From Lysobacterales bacterium (GTDB lineage Bacteria > Pseudomonadota > Gammaproteobacteria > Xanthomonadales > Marinicellaceae), in assembly GCA_026990095.1 (NCBI GenBank), contig JALSIL010000219.1:1-20408 (forward strand): DNA of 20,408 nucleotides, given 5' to 3'. Shown here one piece after another: positions 7,779-14,875 of this stretch. Below the pieces are notes generated by a model that did not search any database, was not told where the DNA came from, and was given only the letters and a program-made list of their open reading frames with translations. Position numbers and translations under genes: made by a program. The number at the start of each line of letters is the position of its first letter. Positions within the stretch are counted from its first letter, which is position 1.

Positions 7779-9065
7779 TTAAGTGAATATTAATTCGGCA
7801 GTTAGACCGCTGCCATCATTTTTATGAATTATAACGCGCCAATTATACAACTCGCATAATCGTTTGACTATAGCTAATCCCAATCCTGAGCCTTTTGCTG
7901 TCACCGCATCCCCTCTAAAATGCCTTTCAAACAACTTTGGCAACTCATCTTTACTCACTCCAGTGCCCTGATCGACAACCAATACGCGATTACTTTTAAG
8001 TATGATTTGAATAGCACCTTGGGGCGTATACTTAATCGCATTACCAATCAAGTTACTCAGTGCCACTGAAACAACAGCAGCAGGTGCTTTAACTTGTAAC
8101 CAGTCTTCCTCGATAACTTTAACATCGAGTTTTTTTAATTTAATGATTGCTGCAAAATTATCGATGATGTCTTTGACCAAACGACCCACTTGGGTTCTTT
8201 GCAAGTTTCTTACATTTTTCTGTTCTTCCCTAGACAACAGTAATAAAGTTTCAGTTAATTCTGTTGACTGTTTAACTGCACGTTCTATTCTTTTTAAACG
8301 AAGTCGTGTTTTCTGGCTTATATCATCTTGGGTATTAATCAACTCAGCGGTACTTGCAATGACTGCAAGAGGTGTGCGCAATTCATGACTGACATCGGCA
8401 TTAAATTCTTTATCACGTATAACAATTGATGCGATTCTATCAGAATATTCATCTAAAGCATGGGCAAGCTGACCCACCTCATCATCGGAAAAACGGGATG
8501 CTAAATGTTTTGGTTTATCTCCTTGATGTTGAACCATTGAAGATAAACTTCTTAAAGGTTTTAATATTTTTTTTGAAGCATATATCGCGAGAAAATAAGC
8601 GATTATTGTAAACAGAACAAACACCGCTGCCAATGAAGAATAAACTAAACGGTTTTCATTTTTAGGGGTGGTGACATCAAAAATAATATAACCCCAAACT
8701 TCTTTGCCTTTTAACGTGTGCCTTTTATTCACAGCAACTTTTAAATGCTTGCCATTTTCGATTATATCGTGCACACCATCTTTTAAATCTGCATAACTAA
8801 TTGGCATAACCAGGGGTAATTTTTCTGGAGCGGTAACAAATGCCTGAACATTACTGGCAATTGGCTCTCCTTGTATTCCCGAAGGATCTTTCACCAGTTT
8901 TTCCATATACTCATCGAGGTTTTTCTTTATTGAGTCGCCAATAAGATTTGTACTTAAATGTTCTCGAATTGTTAATGCTGTTATTGCAAATAAAGCCCCT
9001 AATAAGGTACTCAGGGTTAAAAATGCAATAATAATTCTGTATCTTAATTTATTCCGAAACTTCAT
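7779..9065 (-). CDS. Two-component sensor histidine kinase (HAMP, HisKA, HATPase_c)
   Basis: A 428-residue inner-membrane kinase. Two membrane segments (about 10-31 and 143-163) flank a periplasmic sensor region of about 110 residues. HAMP follows at about 164-215. HisKA carries the phospho-acceptor H227 in DVSHELRTP. The ATP-binding domain shows the N box SNLIGNAIKYT (337-347), G1 DQGTG (365-369) and G2 GSGLGLAIV (392-400), so the kinase appears intact. Its start overlaps the end of the response-regulator gene by 17 nt. The signal is unknown; dacA next downstream hints at an envelope stimulus, which is inference. Confidence 0.93.
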   Translation of the reverse strand: MKFRNKLRYRIIIAFLTLSTLLGALFAITALTIREHLSTNLIGDSIKKNLDEYMEKLVKDPSGIQGEPIASNVQAFVTAPEKLPLVMPISYADLKDGVHDIIENGKHLKVAVNKRHTLKGKEVWGYIIFDVTTPKNENRLVYSSLAAVFVLFTIIAYFLAIYASKKILKPLRSLSSMVQHQGDKPKHLASRFSDDEVGQLAHALDEYSDRIASIVIRDKEFNADVSHELRTPLAVIASTAELINTQDDISQKTRLRLKRIERAVKQSTELTETLLLLSREEQKNVRNLQRTQVGRLVKDIIDNFAAIIKLKKLDVKVIEEDWLQVKAPAAVVSVALSNLIGNAIKYTPQGAIQIILKSNRVLVVDQGTGVSKDELPKLFERHFRGDAVTAKGSGLGLAIVKRLCELYNWRVIIHKNDGSGLTAELIFT

Positions 9066-9735
9066 CCAAATCCGCTATGCGATAACCAACTCCATGTCTT
9101 GTATGGATTAGTTTTTTATCAAAAGGTTTGTCAATTGTAGTCCTAAGCCCATGAATATGCACGCGCAATGAGTCACTATCTGGCATTTCTTCCCCCCAAA
9201 CTTTCATTTCTAGTTCTTGTCTGGGAACAACCCAAGGCGAGGCTTGCATAAGTCTCTTTAACAATTTCAAGCCTGTTGGATTCATTTCTAAAGATTTTCC
9301 CGCTCTTTTAACTTCAAGTGTATTGGTATCATACTCCAAATCAGCAACAATCAATATTTTTTCTGCTGCATTGCTTCTGCGATTTGACAGCACAGTAACT
9401 CGTGCTTCCAACTCTTGCAATGCAAAAGGTTTGACCATATAGTCATCTGCCCCAAACTCAAAGCCTTTTAACTTTTGTTCCAAGCTATCACGTGCTGTCA
9501 ACATAAGGACAGGAGTCATTTTACCCGCTTCTTTGCGTAATTTTTTACAGACATCAAGACCATCCATTCCTGGAAGCATTAAATCCAAAACAATAACATC
9601 AAAATCATTTGTCACGGCAAAGTGTAGTCCAGTTATCCCATCGGCTGCGTAATCAACAATATGCCCCTTGTCTTCAAAATAATCAACAATATTAGCAGCG
9701 ATATCTGTATTATCTTCAATGACGAGTATTTTCAT
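9049..9735 (-). CDS. OmpR/PhoB-family response regulator
   Basis: A 228-residue DNA-binding response regulator paired with the overlapping kinase gene. The receiver domain has the acidic pair E8-D9, phospho-acceptor D51 (IVLDLMLPGMDG), T80 and K102 (VKPF). The winged helix covers about 130-222 and ends HTRHGVGYRIAD. I placed the start at 9735 because the protein then begins MKILVIEDN like its family, with GGAG 5 nt upstream. A second in-frame ATG at 9771 has a better site (AAGGAG, 6-nt spacing) and would add 12 residues (MLVVQATNNGEQ); either or both may be used. The upstream leader contains a terminator and GTTAA repeats, suggesting autoregulation and attenuation. Confidence 0.93.
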   Translation of the reverse strand: MKILVIEDNTDIAANIVDYFEDKGHIVDYAADGITGLHFAVTNDFDVIVLDLMLPGMDGLDVCKKLRKEAGKMTPVLMLTARDSLEQKLKGFEFGADDYMVKPFALQELEARVTVLSNRRSNAAEKILIVADLEYDTNTLEVKRAGKSLEMNPTGLKLLKRLMQASPWVVPRQELEMKVWGEEMPDSDSLRVHIHGLRTTIDKPFDKKLIHTRHGVGYRIADLDEVSE

Positions 9736-9791
9736 TTGTTCTCCATTATTTGTGGCTTGTACAACGAGCATTAAAAGCTCCTTAGTTATTC

Positions 9792-9828
9792 AAAAAAAAA
9801 CCCAAGATAAGTTCTCACAAATCTTGGG
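9792..9828 (-). terminator. Intrinsic terminator in the leader of the response-regulator operon
   Basis: A perfect 8-bp stem (CCCAAGAT with ATCTTGGG, 9821-9828 and 9801-9808) and 12-nt loop are followed on the minus strand by nine T residues (9800-9792). It points toward the regulator gene, whose first possible ATG is only 20 nt further on. No minus-strand gene lies upstream that it could be ending, since the next gene is divergent, so it either terminates a short RNA or acts as an attenuator. Confidence 0.85.
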
Positions 9829-9844
9829 CTAAAAGAAGATGCTA

Positions 9845-9853
9845 AAAATTTGT
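9845..9853 (-). promoter_or_regulatory. Possible antiterminator arm
   Basis: The leader segment ACAAATTTT (minus strand, 9853-9845) can pair over 9 bp (one G-U) with AAGATTTGT (9825-9817). That target covers most of the 5' arm of the terminator, so the two structures exclude each other. The match is short and AU-rich and may be chance. Confidence 0.3.
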
Positions 9854-9900
9854 TTGTAATCCTGAGTATGAGCACCTGTATCTAACTTAACTTGGTTGCC

Positions 9901-9962
9901 ATTGTACTAACATTACTGTTATGGTTTCGTTAAAATTTGTTAATGATTTTGTTAAATTTAAC
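9901..9962 (-). promoter_or_regulatory. Candidate activator-dependent promoter with GTTAA repeats
   Basis: A -10-like TACAAT lies on the minus strand at 9906-9901. No good -35 is found at 16-18 bp. Instead the region holds GTTAA at 9929-9933, 9939-9943 and 9951-9955 (plus strand), the last forming the 12-bp palindrome GTTAAATTTAAC (9951-9962). Tandem 5-6 bp boxes at about 10-12 bp spacing overlapping the -35 are typical of OmpR/PhoB-class activators, so autoregulation by the adjacent regulator is plausible. The same boxes could act on the divergent exosortase gene. Confidence 0.4.
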
Positions 9963-10053
9963 AATTTTGTCAAATAAATGCGTTTTTATAGCTTATATTT
10001 ACATTTTAGATAAAATAACAGCTAATTTTTCATTTGTTTGACACCAAATTTCT

Positions 10054-10557
10054 ATGCTAAGATTTACTATTCTTTTTATTGTTATTGTTATCACCTTGTT
10101 TACGTTGGAACTGTATAAACCCATACAAGAGGCTGTGATATTACCGTTTACAGGATTCTTAGCAACAATCAGTGCAGCAATTATGCAACTTTTTGATAAA
10201 GATGTCATTTCTCAAGCCGATGTTATTCGCAGCAGTGCTAATGGAGTGGCAGTAAAAATTGCCGCAGGGTGTAACGGTGTTGAAGCACTTATTGTTTTAT
10301 TTGCGGCAATATTTGCTTTCCCTTCAAAATTTTTGCATAAAGTTTATGGGTTTGTTCTTGGCTTTTTTGGCATCCAGTTTTTAAATATTATAAGAATAAT
10401 CTCTTTATTCTATTTATTGCAATGGGATAAAAATTGGTTTGACTGGTTTCACCTTTACTTATGGCAAGCCTTAATCATCATAGATGCCTTGGTTATTTGG
10501 TTGATTTGGTTAAGGTTCTTACCAAAAACTAACGAAAGAAACATCGCTACAGTTTAA
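10054..10557 (+). CDS. xrtH: Exosortase, XrtH-like
   Basis: A 167-residue polytopic membrane protein of the exosortase/archaeosortase family, which cleaves C-terminal sorting signals of exported proteins at the outer face of the inner membrane. The three conserved residues are in place: C73 in AAGCNGVEAL, R114 in LNIIRIIS and H133 in WFHLYLWQ. Hydrophobic segments lie at about 5-22, 28-46, 71-90, 96-121 and 137-155. The small size and single domain fit the XrtH subgroup, whose substrates carry IPTLxxWG-CTERM tails; subgroup assignment is from recall. No protein in this window has such a tail. No Shine-Dalgarno precedes the ATG. It is divergent from the response regulator and its last 11 nt overlap the convergent DUF962 gene. 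Confidence 0.75.
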   Translation: MLRFTILFIVIVITLFTLELYKPIQEAVILPFTGFLATISAAIMQLFDKDVISQADVIRSSANGVAVKIAAGCNGVEALIVLFAAIFAFPSKFLHKVYGFVLGFFGIQFLNIIRIISLFYLLQWDKNWFDWFHLYLWQALIIIDALVIWLIWLRFLPKTNERNIATV

Positions 10558-10861
10558 TTTTTAACGTCAATACTTGCCACCACATCACCCAATCTCCCAT
10601 AAAACTATAAAGTGGGTACTTAAAAGATGCTGGTTTATTTTTCTCAAAAAAGAAGTGACCAACCCAAGCAAAGCCATAACCAATAATTGGTAGCATCATT
10701 AATAGCTTATAATCAGATTTGAATAGAATTAACACCAAAACTAAAACAACAAGACTTGTTCCAACAATGTGCAATAGACGACAAATAAAATTTTGGTGTT
10801 CCGACAAATAAAAAGGGTAAAATTCTTTAAATGATTTGTATTTTTTTGTTTCAATAGCCAT
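10547..10861 (-). CDS. DUF962 / Mpo1-like small membrane protein
   Basis: A 104-residue membrane protein of the DUF962 family, whose yeast member Mpo1 is an Fe-dependent dioxygenase of 2-hydroxy fatty acids. Typical features are the N-terminal YKSFKEFYPFYLSEHQN with a histidine, RLLHIVGT with the second conserved histidine, and GYGFAWVGHFFFEKNKPASFKYPLYS with another histidine and the family's (N)KPATF-like block. Two or three hydrophobic helices are visible. I chose the ATG at 10861; a GTG at 10873 would add four residues. An extended -10 (TGTTATAAT) about 36-44 nt upstream supports separate transcription from sspB. Substrate in bacteria is not known. Confidence 0.8.
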   Translation of the reverse strand: MAIETKKYKSFKEFYPFYLSEHQNFICRLLHIVGTSLVVLVLVLILFKSDYKLLMMLPIIGYGFAWVGHFFFEKNKPASFKYPLYSFMGDWVMWWQVLTLKIKL

Positions 10862-10896
10862 GCTTAAGCTCACTAACCTTAATCTTTAGGTCTTCA

Positions 10897-10905
10897 ATTA
10901 TAACA
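10897..10905 (-). promoter_or_regulatory. Extended -10 promoter for the DUF962 gene
   Basis: TGTTATAAT on the minus strand (TG 10905-10904, TATAAT 10902-10897) is a perfect extended -10, placing transcription start about 30 nt before the ATG at 10861. No convincing -35 is seen in the end of sspB, which extended -10 promoters tolerate. Confidence 0.5.
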
Positions 10906-10911
10906 TATTTT

Positions 10912-11340
10912 TTATTTAACAACTTTTAAAAAACTTTTACCAACCTTCTCTTTTGCAGAACTTTTTTTGTGCTTAATAACTTGTGCTTTTTTATCCTTGC
11001 TTGGTTGTGGTGGTTCTGGGTTTGGCATATCATCATCGGATCCAAACATCATTCCTTGACCATTTTCTCGAGCGTATATGGCAAGAATGGCAGCCATTGG
11101 TAAATAAAGGTTTTGACTAACACCTGAGAAACGTGCATCAAACAAGATTCCCTCATTAACAATCTCAAGGTTTTTCGTTGCTCCATAGGATACATTTAAT
11201 ACGACCTTGCCATCCTCGTCAATCCCTGTTGGAATTTGAACATCCTGATGAGTTGAATTCACCAAAACCAAAGGTGTTAAATTATTATCACTAATCCATT
11301 CATGTAAGGCTCGCAATATATAAGGTTTTGATGAATTCAT
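10912..11340 (-). CDS. sspB: ClpXP specificity adaptor SspB
   Basis: A 142-residue SspB, which binds ssrA-tagged and other substrates and tethers them to ClpX. The folded domain covers about residues 1-98 (starts MNSSKPYILRALHEWI, with VLNVSYGATKNLEI and IVNEGILFDARFSG). A flexible, charged, Pro/Lys-rich linker of about 35 residues follows, and the extreme C-terminus LKVVK matches the ClpX-binding peptide of SspB (LRVVK in E. coli). It is therefore expected to be functional. It starts 14 nt after sspA, the usual sspA-sspB operon. In several gammaproteobacteria SspB also aids destruction of the RseA/MucA fragment made by DegS/AlgW, and a DegS-like gene is nearby. Confidence 0.95.
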   Translation of the reverse strand: MNSSKPYILRALHEWISDNNLTPLVLVNSTHQDVQIPTGIDEDGKVVLNVSYGATKNLEIVNEGILFDARFSGVSQNLYLPMAAILAIYARENGQGMMFGSDDDMPNPEPPQPSKDKKAQVIKHKKSSAKEKVGKSFLKVVK

Positions 11341-11354
11341 GTTTCTTGTCTCGG

Positions 11355-11990
11355 TTAAAAATCAAAACGCATTTCGCGTTCTTGTTCCGACACACTCTGC
11401 TTGAATGATTCTTTTCTAAAAATCATATGAGCGTATTGCCTAATTGGCTTTGGCAACTCTTCCCAATCCAAGCCATAGTGTTCTAAACGCCAGAGAAATG
11501 GAGCTAAACAAGTATCGACCAAAGTCATGTCTTCACTCAAGAAAAATTTAGTTTCTGAAAACAAATCAACTGAAGCACACAGCTTTTCAAAAAGTTCTTC
11601 ACGGGCTATTTTCTTCTCTTCAATTGTGCCAACTTCTAGCGCTGGAATATAACTTAACCAGTCCTTTTCCATGCGGTAAGTGTAAAGGCGTAATTTTGCA
11701 CGAGTCACAGGATCTGGTGGCATTAATGGTGGATGAGGGTATCTTTCATCCAAATACTCAGTAATTACAGTGGTACCATAAAGTGCTAAGTCACGATCGA
11801 CAACAGTTGGCGTCGTGTGGTAAGGATTAATATGAATTAAATCTTCTGGCGGATTTAGAGGGTCCACTTCAATTACATCTATGCTGCTGATATTTTTGGT
11901 TTTTAATAAAAATCTAATTCTGTGTGAATCATACGAATCCGATACAGAATAAACAGATATGACTGAACGTCCTCTTGCTGGGATAATCAC
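11355..11990 (-). CDS. sspA: Stringent starvation protein A (GST-fold, RNA polymerase-associated)
   Basis: A 211-residue SspA, a glutathione-S-transferase-fold protein that binds RNA polymerase and alters promoter choice during stationary phase. Diagnostic stretches are NPYHTTPTVVDRDLALY, EYLDERYPHPPLMPPDP and MEKDW; the PHPP block is characteristic of SspA and involved in its interaction surface. Length is one residue from the E. coli protein. The start is GTG at 11990, preceded by AAGGAGG at 9-nt spacing. It follows its own promoter, separated from petC by a terminator. Confidence 0.95.
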   Translation of the reverse strand: MIIPARGRSVISVYSVSDSYDSHRIRFLLKTKNISSIDVIEVDPLNPPEDLIHINPYHTTPTVVDRDLALYGTTVITEYLDERYPHPPLMPPDPVTRAKLRLYTYRMEKDWLSYIPALEVGTIEEKKIAREELFEKLCASVDLFSETKFFLSEDMTLVDTCLAPFLWRLEHYGLDWEELPKPIRQYAHMIFRKESFKQSVSEQEREMRFDF

Positions 11991-12045
11991 TTAATTTAGC
12001 CTCCTTATGTTTAGAACTAACTGCTCAAAATGAACAAAGTCGCAC

Positions 12046-12075
12046 ATTATAACAGTTTTAGCCCAGTAAAAGCAA
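12046..12075 (-). promoter_or_regulatory. Promoter for sspA-sspB
   Basis: On the minus strand TTGCTT (12075-12070), an 18-bp spacer and TATAAT (12051-12046) with an upstream TG (12054-12053) form an extended -10 promoter. The -35 box directly abuts the T-run of the petC terminator. Predicted leader is about 48 nt. Confidence 0.65.
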
Positions 12076-12110
12076 AAAAAAGGGGTTAAGAATTGCTTCC
12101 AAACCACCTT
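12074..12110 (-). terminator. Intrinsic terminator after petC
   Basis: On the minus strand AAGGTGGTT (12110-12102) pairs with AACCCCTT (12087-12080) with one bulged T, enclosing a 14-nt loop that can pair further (GAA/TTC). Eight T residues follow (12081-12074). It ends the petABC transcript 25 nt after the petC stop. Confidence 0.75.
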
Positions 12111-12134
12111 TTTATTCGTGTAACTTACTGATAT

Positions 12135-12881
12135 TTAATGAACATCTTTAAAATAGTTTTTCTTCAATGAATAAGCCAACAGAGTGAAAATTACTAAGAA
12201 AAATAACACCCACGGAGCCATACTCATGCGGATTAACCGAGCAGGTTCTGCGGTGTAATCTAAGAAGTTAACAATATCACGAACTGTCTTATCAAATTCT
12301 TCTTCAGACATTGTGCCTTCCGTAACTTTCTTAAAGCCTTTAAATGTATGAGTCACAATACCATGTTCATCTTCATGCTCTTCAAACTTAGCTTCCTGGA
12401 TTCCTTGCAGTTCCCATAAAACATTAGGCATTGAAGCACCTTTAAAAATGGTGTTATTCCACCCAATTGGGCGACTGGAGTCTTTATAAAAACCTTTTAG
12501 GTAATTATATAACCAATCCACGCCACGTGCTTTTGCAATCAAGGTCAAATCTTTTGGAAAAGCTTTATGGAACCACTCTCTTTCTTGAACCTGATCATTA
12601 TCCATGGTGTTTGTCATGTGTTCTGGAAACTTAGCATCGGTAAAAATTAAATTTTCCACCACTTCATCTTTGGTTAAGCCCAAATCTTTTGCCATGCGAT
12701 TGTATCGTTGATACTGCAAAGAGTGACAACCCGAACAATAGTTCATGTAATATTTGGCACCATTTTGCAATGATTCTTTTGATCGTATATTAGTTTGGGC
12801 GGGCTCTAAATGAGCTTCTCCGCTACTGGCAAAAACATTTGCAGACAACAATAACGTCACTATTAATATTAAATTTTTCAT
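12135..12881 (-). CDS. petC: Ubiquinol-cytochrome c reductase, cytochrome c1 subunit
   Basis: A 248-residue cytochrome c1. A signal peptide covers about residues 1-18 (ends VFA). The covalent heme site is C49-S-G-C52-H53. The likely distal Met ligand is M151 in GASMPNVLW. A C-terminal membrane anchor spans about 220-238 (MAPWVLFFLVIFTLLAYSL), followed by a short basic tail. It passes electrons from the Rieske protein to soluble or membrane cytochrome c. Its ATG overlaps the petB stop by one base (TAATG), so the two are translationally coupled. Last gene of petABC, followed by a terminator. Confidence 0.95.
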   Translation of the reverse strand: MKNLILIVTLLLSANVFASSGEAHLEPAQTNIRSKESLQNGAKYYMNYCSGCHSLQYQRYNRMAKDLGLTKDEVVENLIFTDAKFPEHMTNTMDNDQVQEREWFHKAFPKDLTLIAKARGVDWLYNYLKGFYKDSSRPIGWNNTIFKGASMPNVLWELQGIQEAKFEEHEDEHGIVTHTFKGFKKVTEGTMSEEEFDKTVRDIVNFLDYTAEPARLIRMSMAPWVLFFLVIFTLLAYSLKKNYFKDVH

Positions 12882-14113
12882 TAGTGTGTCAACCTCTCTG
12901 GTATTGGTTTATGTTTTTCATTCTTAGTATAAACAAATAAGAACACAAAGTATAAGAAATAAATGCCTGTTAAAACTTGGGCAAGTAACTTTTCGCCTGG
13001 CCCCCAAGAGACCATCCCTAAATAACCTAAAACAACAAAAGAGGTGACAAATGCAGTCAATGCTAATTTAAAAGGCAATAAGCGATAACGAATGGACTTC
13101 ACTTCGCTTCTATCAACCCACGGCAGTAGGAACAAAGCAATGATTGCCGCAAACATCACAACCATCCCACCAAATGGATTTGGAACCACCTTCAATATCG
13201 CGAAAAATGGCGTAAAGTACCAAACTGGTTTAATGTGTGCAGGCGTCGAACCTGGGTTTGCAATATTATAGTTGTCGTGTTCGAGGAATAGTCCTCCCAT
13301 GTCTGGTTTCAAAAAAACGATACCAAGGAAAACTATTAAAAACATGCCAATACCAAAAATATCTTTAACAGAATAATAAGGGTGAAAAGGAATGCCATCT
13401 TTAGGAATGCCGTTTTCATCTTTATAATCCTTAATTTCAATACCATCAGGATTATTTGACCCAACAGCGTGTAAAGCAGCAATATGCAAGAATACCAATA
13501 TTAATAAAACAATTGGCAAGGCTACAACATGCAGAGCAAAGAAGCGATTTAAAGTTGCATCAGAGATATTGTAATCGCCACGAATACCTTCAAGCAGAAC
13601 ATCACCAATCATAGGAATTGTACCAAATAATTGAGTGATAACTTTAGCGCCCCAAAATGACATGTTCCCCCAAGGCAATACATAACCCATAAAGGCTTCA
13701 GCCATCAATGCGACATAAATAATCATACCAAAAGTCCAAATTAACTCTCTTGGTTTTTTGTAAGAACCGTACATTAAGCCACGGAACATATGCAGATAAA
13801 CCACAATAAAGAAAGCCGATGCTCCTGTTGTGTGCAAGTAGCGTATTAACCAACCCCAAGGCACATCTCGCATGATATACTCAACCAAACCAAAAGCTTG
13901 AGCTGCATCAGGTTTATAGTGCATAGTCAGCCAAATACCTGTAAGCAATTGATTAACTAACACAAGCAACGCCAAAGAGCCAAAAAAGTACCAAAAGTTA
14001 AAGTTACTTGGAGCATAATATTTTGCCATGTGGTCGTTCCACATATCCATAACTGGCAAACGTTTATCAAACCAGCCCAACAGCCCTTTTTCATTTGTTT
14101 TTCTTAAACCCAT
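12881..14113 (-). CDS. petB: Ubiquinol-cytochrome c reductase, cytochrome b subunit
   Basis: A 410-residue cytochrome b with eight expected membrane helices. Heme ligands are H94 and H195 (one heme) and H108 and H210 (the other), with the usual 14- and 15-residue spacing. The quinol-oxidation-site motif is PVWY at 296-299 instead of the mitochondrial PEWY; from the literature I recall PVWY as a known variant of beta- and gammaproteobacteria, so it is lineage-typical rather than damage. The loop GSNNPDGIEI and the C-terminal helices are intact. Both ends overlap neighbours by one base (TAATG), giving a tightly coupled petA-petB-petC operon. Confidence 0.96.
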   Translation of the reverse strand: MGLRKTNEKGLLGWFDKRLPVMDMWNDHMAKYYAPSNFNFWYFFGSLALLVLVNQLLTGIWLTMHYKPDAAQAFGLVEYIMRDVPWGWLIRYLHTTGASAFFIVVYLHMFRGLMYGSYKKPRELIWTFGMIIYVALMAEAFMGYVLPWGNMSFWGAKVITQLFGTIPMIGDVLLEGIRGDYNISDATLNRFFALHVVALPIVLLILVFLHIAALHAVGSNNPDGIEIKDYKDENGIPKDGIPFHPYYSVKDIFGIGMFLIVFLGIVFLKPDMGGLFLEHDNYNIANPGSTPAHIKPVWYFTPFFAILKVVPNPFGGMVVMFAAIIALFLLPWVDRSEVKSIRYRLLPFKLALTAFVTSFVVLGYLGMVSWGPGEKLLAQVLTGIYFLYFVFLFVYTKNEKHKPIPERLTH

Positions 14114-14706
14114 TATGCACCTCCTTCAAGTTTATCAGTGCCGATAATCAAGTTATTCTCGTCTTCATAGACATAAGGCGGAATAACCATATTAGTCCCT
14201 GCAGGAACTCCTTTAAATACCCGCCCTGAAATATCAAACGTCGAACCATGACATGGGCAGAAAAAACCTCCTTTCCAGTCAGAATCAAAAGCCTGTGGGA
14301 CAATTTCAGGATAAACTTTTGGTGAACAGCCCAAGTGTGTACAAATACCAACCATCACTAGAATTTCTTCTTTTAAAGAACGATGTAAATTTTTCGCAAA
14401 TTCTGGCTGGATACTTTCTTCTGAATTTGGGTCTTTAAGTCGCCCACTAAGTTCAGGCAGAGTATCTAATAAGGTTTTGTCTCTTTTTACAATAAAGATT
14501 GGCTGCCCCCTCCACTTAACTTGTAATTTTTGTCCAGACTCTAATTTAGACACATTGGCTTTTACGATCCCACCAGCAGCTTTAGCTCGCTCCGATGGCA
14601 TCCACGATTTTATAAAAGGAACAGCAGCAAACCCTGCACCAATTGCACCAACAACTGAAGTTGCAATTAATAGATTTCTGCGACTTTCATTGACTTTATC
14701 AGTCAT
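14113..14706 (-). CDS. petA: Ubiquinol-cytochrome c reductase, Rieske iron-sulfur subunit
   Basis: A 197-residue Rieske protein. The 2Fe-2S ligands are C122 and H124 (CTHLGC) and C150 and H153 (CPCHGS), with C127 and C152 forming the expected disulfide. An N-terminal SRRNLLIAT followed by a hydrophobic helix (about 11-30) is the usual twin-arginine signal/anchor. The head domain ends in NLIIGTDKLEGGA. It accepts the first electron of quinol oxidation and swings to cytochrome c1. AGGAG lies 9 nt before the ATG. First gene of petABC, divergent from the DegS-like gene across a 169-bp gap. Confidence 0.96.
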   Translation of the reverse strand: MTDKVNESRRNLLIATSVVGAIGAGFAAVPFIKSWMPSERAKAAGGIVKANVSKLESGQKLQVKWRGQPIFIVKRDKTLLDTLPELSGRLKDPNSEESIQPEFAKNLHRSLKEEILVMVGICTHLGCSPKVYPEIVPQAFDSDWKGGFFCPCHGSTFDISGRVFKGVPAGTNMVIPPYVYEDENNLIIGTDKLEGGA

Positions 14707-14773
14707 TATTACTCACTCCTATTTTTTTATTACACATTAACGAATGGATTTTACTCCAAAATAATTTTTTTTT

Positions 14774-14789
14774 ATACATAAACATGTAT
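14774..14789. promoter_or_regulatory. Short palindrome in the petA / degS-like divergent region
   Basis: ATACAT-AAAC-ATGTAT is a perfect 6-bp inverted repeat between the two divergent genes. On the minus strand a TATAAA follows closely (14777-14772) and could be the petA -10, with the palindrome overlapping the spacer. This is AT-rich DNA, so chance is a real alternative. Confidence 0.25.
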
Positions 14790-14875
14790 TCAATATGTCT
14801 AATGTAGTTAAAATTTTAATTTTGGTCAAGTTAAGGTACAATCAAAGTTGTCATTTACCAAGCCAAACTTATTTT

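Noticed and set aside
14795..14875. 27-residue N-terminal extension of the DegS-like protein
   Set aside because: The extension contains no family similarity and would put the membrane anchor deep inside the protein; the ATG at 14876 gives the normal arrangement.
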